A stretch of 64,000 nucleotides of DNA from Lepidostoma basale (Eukaryota > Arthropoda > Insecta > Trichoptera > Lepidostomatidae), in assembly GCA_022606425.2 (NCBI GenBank), contig JAHDVF020000445.1:186001-250000 (forward strand), written 5' to 3'. Under the pieces are notes generated by a model. That model saw only the letters and a list, made by a program, of their open reading frames with translations. It was not told where the DNA came from and did no database searches. Made by a program: the position numbers and the translations under genes. Below, piece after piece: positions 59,745 through 64,000 of this stretch; the first letter of the stretch is position 1, and every line of letters starts with the position of its first letter.

Positions 59745-60375
59745 TCTCTGGTTTCAATCCTGGGATTGGTTTGCAGCAATTTTCTCCATTATTCTCTTCC
59801 ATTTTTCCCTGTCTTGTGCGGCTCTTTTGAAATCTGCATATGATGAGCAGCGTACGTCCACCAACAGGTCCTCCAGGTACTCTCGGCGTGGGCGTCCCCT
59901 AGAGTTTGTCCCCTCAATCATACCCTCCATTATGGCATGCAAGAGACCTTCTTGACGTATTACATGGCCGATCCATCTTGCACGCCTTTCGGACAAGGTC
60001 CTGAGCAGGTGCCTTCCTCCTTCGATTCCTTGAAGAACTTCCTCATTCGTGATGTGGTCTCTCCAGGAAATTCCAAAGAGTCTTCTATAAGACCACATCT
60101 CAAAAGCCTCTAGTCTCCGCTTATCCCTTTCGGATAGGCACCATGTCTCGCAGCCGTACATCAAGACACTCCATACATAGGTCTTGATGAGGAGTATTCT
60201 CAGTTTTAGGTCTATATTATTTGACTCTATTATTTTCGACCTTTTATTAAATGCAAGCCTAGCCTGATGTATACGGCTGTCGACCTCGCTCTTAGACCGA
60301 CCGTCCCATGTTATTTTGCTCCCGAGGCAGACAAACTCCTTGGTGCTCTTTAGTGGAACTCCTGACATCACTATA
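59745..60375 (-). mobile_element. RTE-L LINE, longest open frame of the window
   Basis: The minus frame 59,754-60,371 is open for 205 codons: MSGVPLKSTKEFVCLGSKIT, SEVDSRIHQARLAFNKRSKI, TYVWSVLMYGCETWCLSERD, EAFEMWSYRRLFGISWRDHI, RRARWIGHVIRQEGLLHAI, SRGRPRREYLEDLLVDVRCS and AAQDREKWKRIMEKIAANQS with its own stop. This is the region following the RT palm in RTE-type polyproteins; the endonuclease and palm are missing, so it cannot move alone. The open frame and balanced codon use suggest a fairly recent insertion. Methionine 1 is not the true start. Confidence 0.9.
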
Positions 60376-60383
60376 TTATGATG

Positions 60384-60420
<37 letters not shown>

Positions 60421-60548
60421 GTTTATCTATATTATGAATATTATGATGTATGAATTGATGGTTGAGGTATTATCTTTGTAAAACTTCATTATTAATTTAT
60501 AATAGTAAACACGATTTTTTGGTGGTTTTACTTAGATTAAATTTATAT
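60376..60548. repeat. (ATATGT)n microsatellite and repeat P copy 2
   Basis: 60,383-60,422 has six or so ATGTAT units. 60,475-60,548 (TTGTAAAACTTCATTATTAA to TAAATTTATA) matches 46,372-46,450. Confidence 0.65.
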
Positions 60549-61375
60549 TACTAACTAACTAACTAACCATTACGCCATCTCTCCGAAGGGGTAAGCAGAA
60601 ATAATGGACTGCCACACTTTTCTTTCCTGACGTATTTCTCTCGATTCCTCAACATTCATACATCGTGTCATGCACGCGCGTCGATTTCTCTGACTCCTCA
60701 CGTGGCCAACATTCAATTTTTGATTTATTTGATCGTGCCACTTTTTCCTCGGTCTTCCTCTATTTCTGGTTCCATTTACATCGTTGACATATAATTTTTT
60801 ACCATTCTTTCTTCATTCATTCTTTCCATATGTCCAAACTATTGTATATCAATTATTATACATAAATAGTAAAAAGCTAGAATGGCAGTGCACAATAGTG
60901 TTCTTCCCTTATGTATGGAAAAGAAGGATAAAAGTAGAACAAATGCAGTAGAAATAAGATATCTTAGACGAATGTGTGGATACTCTGTGTATGATAGTGT
61001 CGAATGAAAATATAAGGAGTGAATGCGGTACGAATGATGGTGTTATGAACAAAATAATGAAAGGATCATTAAGATGGTTTGGTTTGGAAAGAATGAATGA
61101 AGAAATAATGTTATAATAAAAAAAAACTTTTATGTTAACGATGTAAATGGAACCAGAAATAGAGGAAGACCGAGGAAAACGTGACACGATCAAATAAATC
61201 AAATATTGAATGTCGGCCACGTGAGGAGTCGCGTGCATGACACGATGTATGAATGTTGAGGAAGCGAGAGAAATATGTCAGGAAAGAAAAGTGTGGCAGT
61301 CCATTCTCTCTGCCTACCGTTAACCTACCCTTAGCCTACCGTTAACTGTTAGTTAGTTTAGTTAGTTATATAAAT
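60549..61375. mobile_element. Head-to-head pair of RTE-A copies
   Basis: 60,549-60,842 (-) runs from its (TTAG) tail to CATATGTCCAAACT. 60,870-61,375 (+) runs from AGCTAGAATGGCAGTGCACA to its own tail. The two share the last ~290 bp as an inverted repeat, 230 bp apart. The plus copy has YDS deletions and a duplicated CTACCGTTAAC at its end. Confidence 0.8.
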
Positions 61376-61439
61376 AGTGACAAATTTGTTTGGCCTTGCG
61401 AGGGCATTCTCAAACTGTGATGCATGATACAATAAAATA

Positions 61440-61850
61440 GGAATTTCGAGGGGTGCATCAGAATGGAGCAATGTGGCGGTTCATCCTTTCTGCTTACCCC
61501 TCCGGGAAAATGGCATGATGGTAAAATATTTCATTGATTAAATATAATTAATAATAAATACATTAAGCCTTGTAGTTCGTACTCATTGTCTGCAGGTATT
61601 CATACGATATTATCTGATGATGAATGTGAAGTCTAAGGTAATGATTTTCGAAAAAAAAATGCAAGACAGTTTCCAACATTAATGTGAATGGCGAAAACGG
61701 ATGAATATATATGTTCAGACAGTCTCTTTTCAAAGAATGAACGAGTGGAGAGGAATATTGAAGAAGGGTAGGGGCTGCAACAAAGTGAATAGTACGCTTA
61801 AAGTATTATTAATATTTACGCAAAAAGCATTATGAACAAAATATTCTTAT
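61440..61850 (+). mobile_element. Two small RTE-A pieces
   Basis: 61,440-61,525 is a 3' end (CAATGTGGCGGTTCATCC, CTTACCCCTCCGGGAAAATG). 61,590-61,850 is an upstream piece (ATGATGAATGTGAAGTCTAA, GTAATGATTTTCGAAAAAAA, GAGTGGAGAGGAATATTGAA), i.e. the region of 22,014-22,230. Confidence 0.65.
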
Positions 61851-61854
61851 TTAT

Positions 61855-62115
61855 TCTTTCATGATGTAAAAACCCATATTAAATAATGAATAAGAATGAA
61901 AACATCTGTTTTCTAAAAGTTTTATTATATTTTATGTGAATGACATGTTTCGCCTGTCTTAGGCAGTATAAAATGACATATTTCTAGAACAATGATTTAA
62001 AAACCCTTATTAAATTATTAATACTGATGAAAATGTCTGTTTCCTAGAATTTTTATTATATTTTATGTGAATGACATGTTTTACCTATCTTGGAAATTAT
62101 CAAATGACATTTGAT
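61855..62115. repeat. Family J, two tandem units
   Basis: ATGAAAACATCTGTTTTCTA...TATTTTATGTGAATGACATG occurs at 61,893 and 62,022. On the minus strand each has GCC..GGC or relic, GAAAC/AAAAC and ATGTCATTC near 61,945-61,995 and 62,065-62,110. Cores are decayed. Confidence 0.5.
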
Positions 62116-62214
62116 CAATTATAATGGGATGTTATTCACATAAAATATAATGAGACCAGGGTACAGACGTTTTAATTCGTATATATTTATTTTAAAATAT
62201 TGTATTCGGATTCG

Positions 62215-62700
62215 CGAAATTACCAATAAAATTTCGCGACACCATATGGAGGAACAAACGCATGCTAACTGAAATTAAAGTCAGGATATACAAGGCATGC
62301 GTTCGCCCAATCATGGCGTATGGAATAGAGGTCAGAGCCGATACCAATAGAACTAAGAACCTTCTTAGAGCAGCAGAAATGCGAACCCTACGCTTCGTCG
62401 CAGGCAAAACCCTCAGAGATCGGATCAGAAATGAAACAATAAGGTCTGTTTATGGTGTTGAAGACATAGTGAGATGGGGAAGAAGCAGAAGGCGCTTTTG
62501 GAGAGACCACGTGGACCGCATGGAGAATACAAGAATTGCAAAAAATGATGAAAACCCAAGCAGAAAGAGATTACCAGGAAGGCCGCCGAAGGGATGGAGA
62601 GATGGCTGGACATCATCCCAGGACAGTCCACCGTCACAAACAGGTCATACGACCTAAACTAAGAGGAAAAAGAAGAAGAAGACTAATAAAATTGTACTTC
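62215..62700 (+). mobile_element. RTE-B LINE, C-terminal fragment 2
   Basis: The frame 62,262-62,657 (131 codons): MLTEIKVRIYKACVRPIMAY, GIEVRADTNRTKNLL, RTLRFVAGKTLRDRIRNETI, RSVYGVEDIVRWGRSRRRFW. The end (after PGRPPKGWRDGW) has shifted frame. Tail AAAAAGAAGAAGAAGAC. It retains about 40 more N-terminal codons than the copy at 11,870. Confidence 0.85.
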
Positions 62701-63596
62701 TATATGTATTATACAAAAAAATAACGACTAAAATTAAATAAAGAACAGAAAATTGGAAACCTAGAGTTTTTAAAAATAGTTTTAATGTAAAAATTTGAAA
62801 CAATCCATCTCATTTTAAAGGTTTCTAAAATACGGGTACATTGTTAAAACATTTTAAAAGCAAAAAGCTTTGTTACATTACATCATATATAATGTAAAAT
62901 CCAATCTTTCAATTGATACAGTCCCTAAAAATATGTGCGTCAGATAATATCTCAGATAATAAAAATAATTCAATGAAAACTGTTATCAAAGACTCAGTAT
63001 TGTGTTGAAAGTAATAAAGTTAAATAATTCTTAGGAGCCGGAAAGCTTGAAGTATGATATAAATATGATTAATTAATCCTTGAAGTTATATTTATATTTC
63101 ATGAAACTACGTTCATACCTCTTCTAAATGGAAATGTAAGGAAGCTGCAGAGGAAAATTATTATGAAAAGATCTTCCTTAATGTAAAGTTCATTTTATTT
63201 GATCCAAAGCAGATAAGGAGCGCAGAAATGATTCAGCTTTCTTTAATCTCGGGGTTTGCATTTAAATTAAAATTTTAAATAACTCCTTGCGTCCGACGAG
63301 AGCAAACAAAGCGGCATTTCGATTTTCCGCGACTGCATTGCGATTCCTTCGCTCCGTGAAAAGTATTCAAAACAAATCTATTGCGCTTCGAAACTTTAAT
63401 TTCGATTTTCGTCAACGCGGCGATAGAGGACAGTCCCGTCTTAAGGATTATACAAAAAAATAATACCCACCATTTAAATTGTTCGAATCGCTTTGGATTG
63501 AAATTAAAGCACTCTTCGACATGAAGTTTTAAACTGAAAATGGATTTTTGTAATTTACATTATATTAACTGTTTAATTAAAACACTGTTATAGAAT
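62701..63596. other. Single-copy DNA, no recognised gene
   Basis: 63,020-63,540 is coherent and non-repetitive with GC-richer patches (TTGCGTCCGACGAGAGCAAA, CGATTTTCGTCAACGCGGCG). No ORF above 60 codons. Candidate conserved non-coding DNA. Confidence 0.3.
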
Positions 63597-64000
63597 CTTC
63601 TTCTTAAAGTGCCCTGTCAGGTCCCCCCGACGTTGGCGATCACTCTGGTAAACTCCTCCCTATCCTGCGCTGTCCGGAACAGCTCCTCCACAGTTCCGAT
63701 TCCCGTCCACTCCCTCACATTGCGCAGCCAGGACATCTGCCTTCTCCCTGCCCCCTGCGGCCCTCTATTTTTCCCTTCAATATTAGATGCAGCAGGCGAT
63801 ACTTCTCTCCTCGCAGAACGTGACCCAGATATGCAATCTTGCGGACTTTGATTAATGTCAGCAGCTCTCTATTTACTCCTGCACGATTCAGGACTTCTGT
63901 GTTCGTCACTCTGTCTATCCATGGGATCCTGAACATTCTTCGGTGAAGCCACATTTCAAATGCCTCTAACCGGTTCATTGTATTTACTTATAATGTCCAT
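63597..64000 (-). mobile_element. RTE-E LINE C-terminus, runs off the window
   Basis: Minus frame: MNRLEAFEMWLHRRMFRIPW, IDRVTNTEVLNRAGVNRELL, VRKIAYLGHVLRGEKYRLL, then a one-base change in a GGGCAGGGAG run shifts the frame before WLRNVREWTG-like and AQDREEFTRVIANVGGT. The 3' end is at 63,600 (CTTCTTAAAGTGCCCTGTCA on plus). Closest relative in the window is 17,101-17,470. Confidence 0.9.

Overview
The window reads as intergenic or intronic DNA from a repeat-rich, AT-rich animal genome, most likely an insect. The grounds are the dominance of 5'-truncated RTE-type and Jockey/CR1-like LINEs of the kind common in insect genomes, a tRNA-derived SINE, hAT- and PIF-like DNA elements, and the lack of any bacterial gene organisation. 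I cannot fix the order. No intact host gene is visible. Nearly every recognisable reading frame is the C-terminal part of a decayed retrotransposon polyprotein, and the remaining ORFs are short and unrecognised.

Layout. Everything from 1 to 64,000 is a mosaic of nested insertions. The most abundant family (called RTE-A here, about 40 fragments) ends 3' in a conserved CGGCGTGATGG followed by (TTAG)n or (TTG)n. Its longest copies are 21,938-22,775 (+) and 37,436-38,252 (-). Other RTE-type families (B to L) supply the remaining RT tails; the best preserved is 59,745-60,375 (-). A Jockey/CR1-like LINE with an (ATTTG)n tail occurs eight times, with RT motifs at 2,155-2,780. Non-autonomous passengers are a tRNA-derived SINE (five copies, all minus), a SINE-like family M that has borrowed the RTE-A 3' end (four copies), a 237-nt retroposon L with a 14-bp target duplication, a 458-bp hAT-like element, a PIF-like MITE and a decayed hAT-like element at 32,348-33,955 carrying two nested insertions.

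Main finding. Scattered between the LINEs are about a dozen families of short fold-back elements whose arms carry the same RNA motif: CTGANGA, one extra base, a stem-loop, GAAAC, a 2-4 base palindromic bridge and a GUC/GUU triplet. This is the core of a minimal type I hammerhead ribozyme with a very short stem III, as known from Penelope-like elements and retrozymes. Stem II differs between families but stays paired (GGAGG/CCTCC, GCCAAC/GTTGGC, GCCAG/CTGGC, GCTCC/GGAGC, GGCAG/CTGCC), which is natural covariation. I count roughly 45 such positions, most decayed, on both strands. At 58,798-59,180 the motif forms a tandem array with a 113-114 nt period. At 8,178-8,301 an insertion flanked by a 13-bp duplication has one end within about one base of the predicted ribozyme cleavage site, which suggests that self-cleaved RNA was reverse transcribed into DNA.

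A few GC-richer single-copy islands (14,430-14,690; 31,200-31,620; 45,840-46,060; 54,640-54,960; 56,830-57,130; 63,020-63,540) and one exon-like stretch (8,718-8,847) are the only candidates for host function. All identities rest on reading the sequence by eye; no alignment or database search was run.
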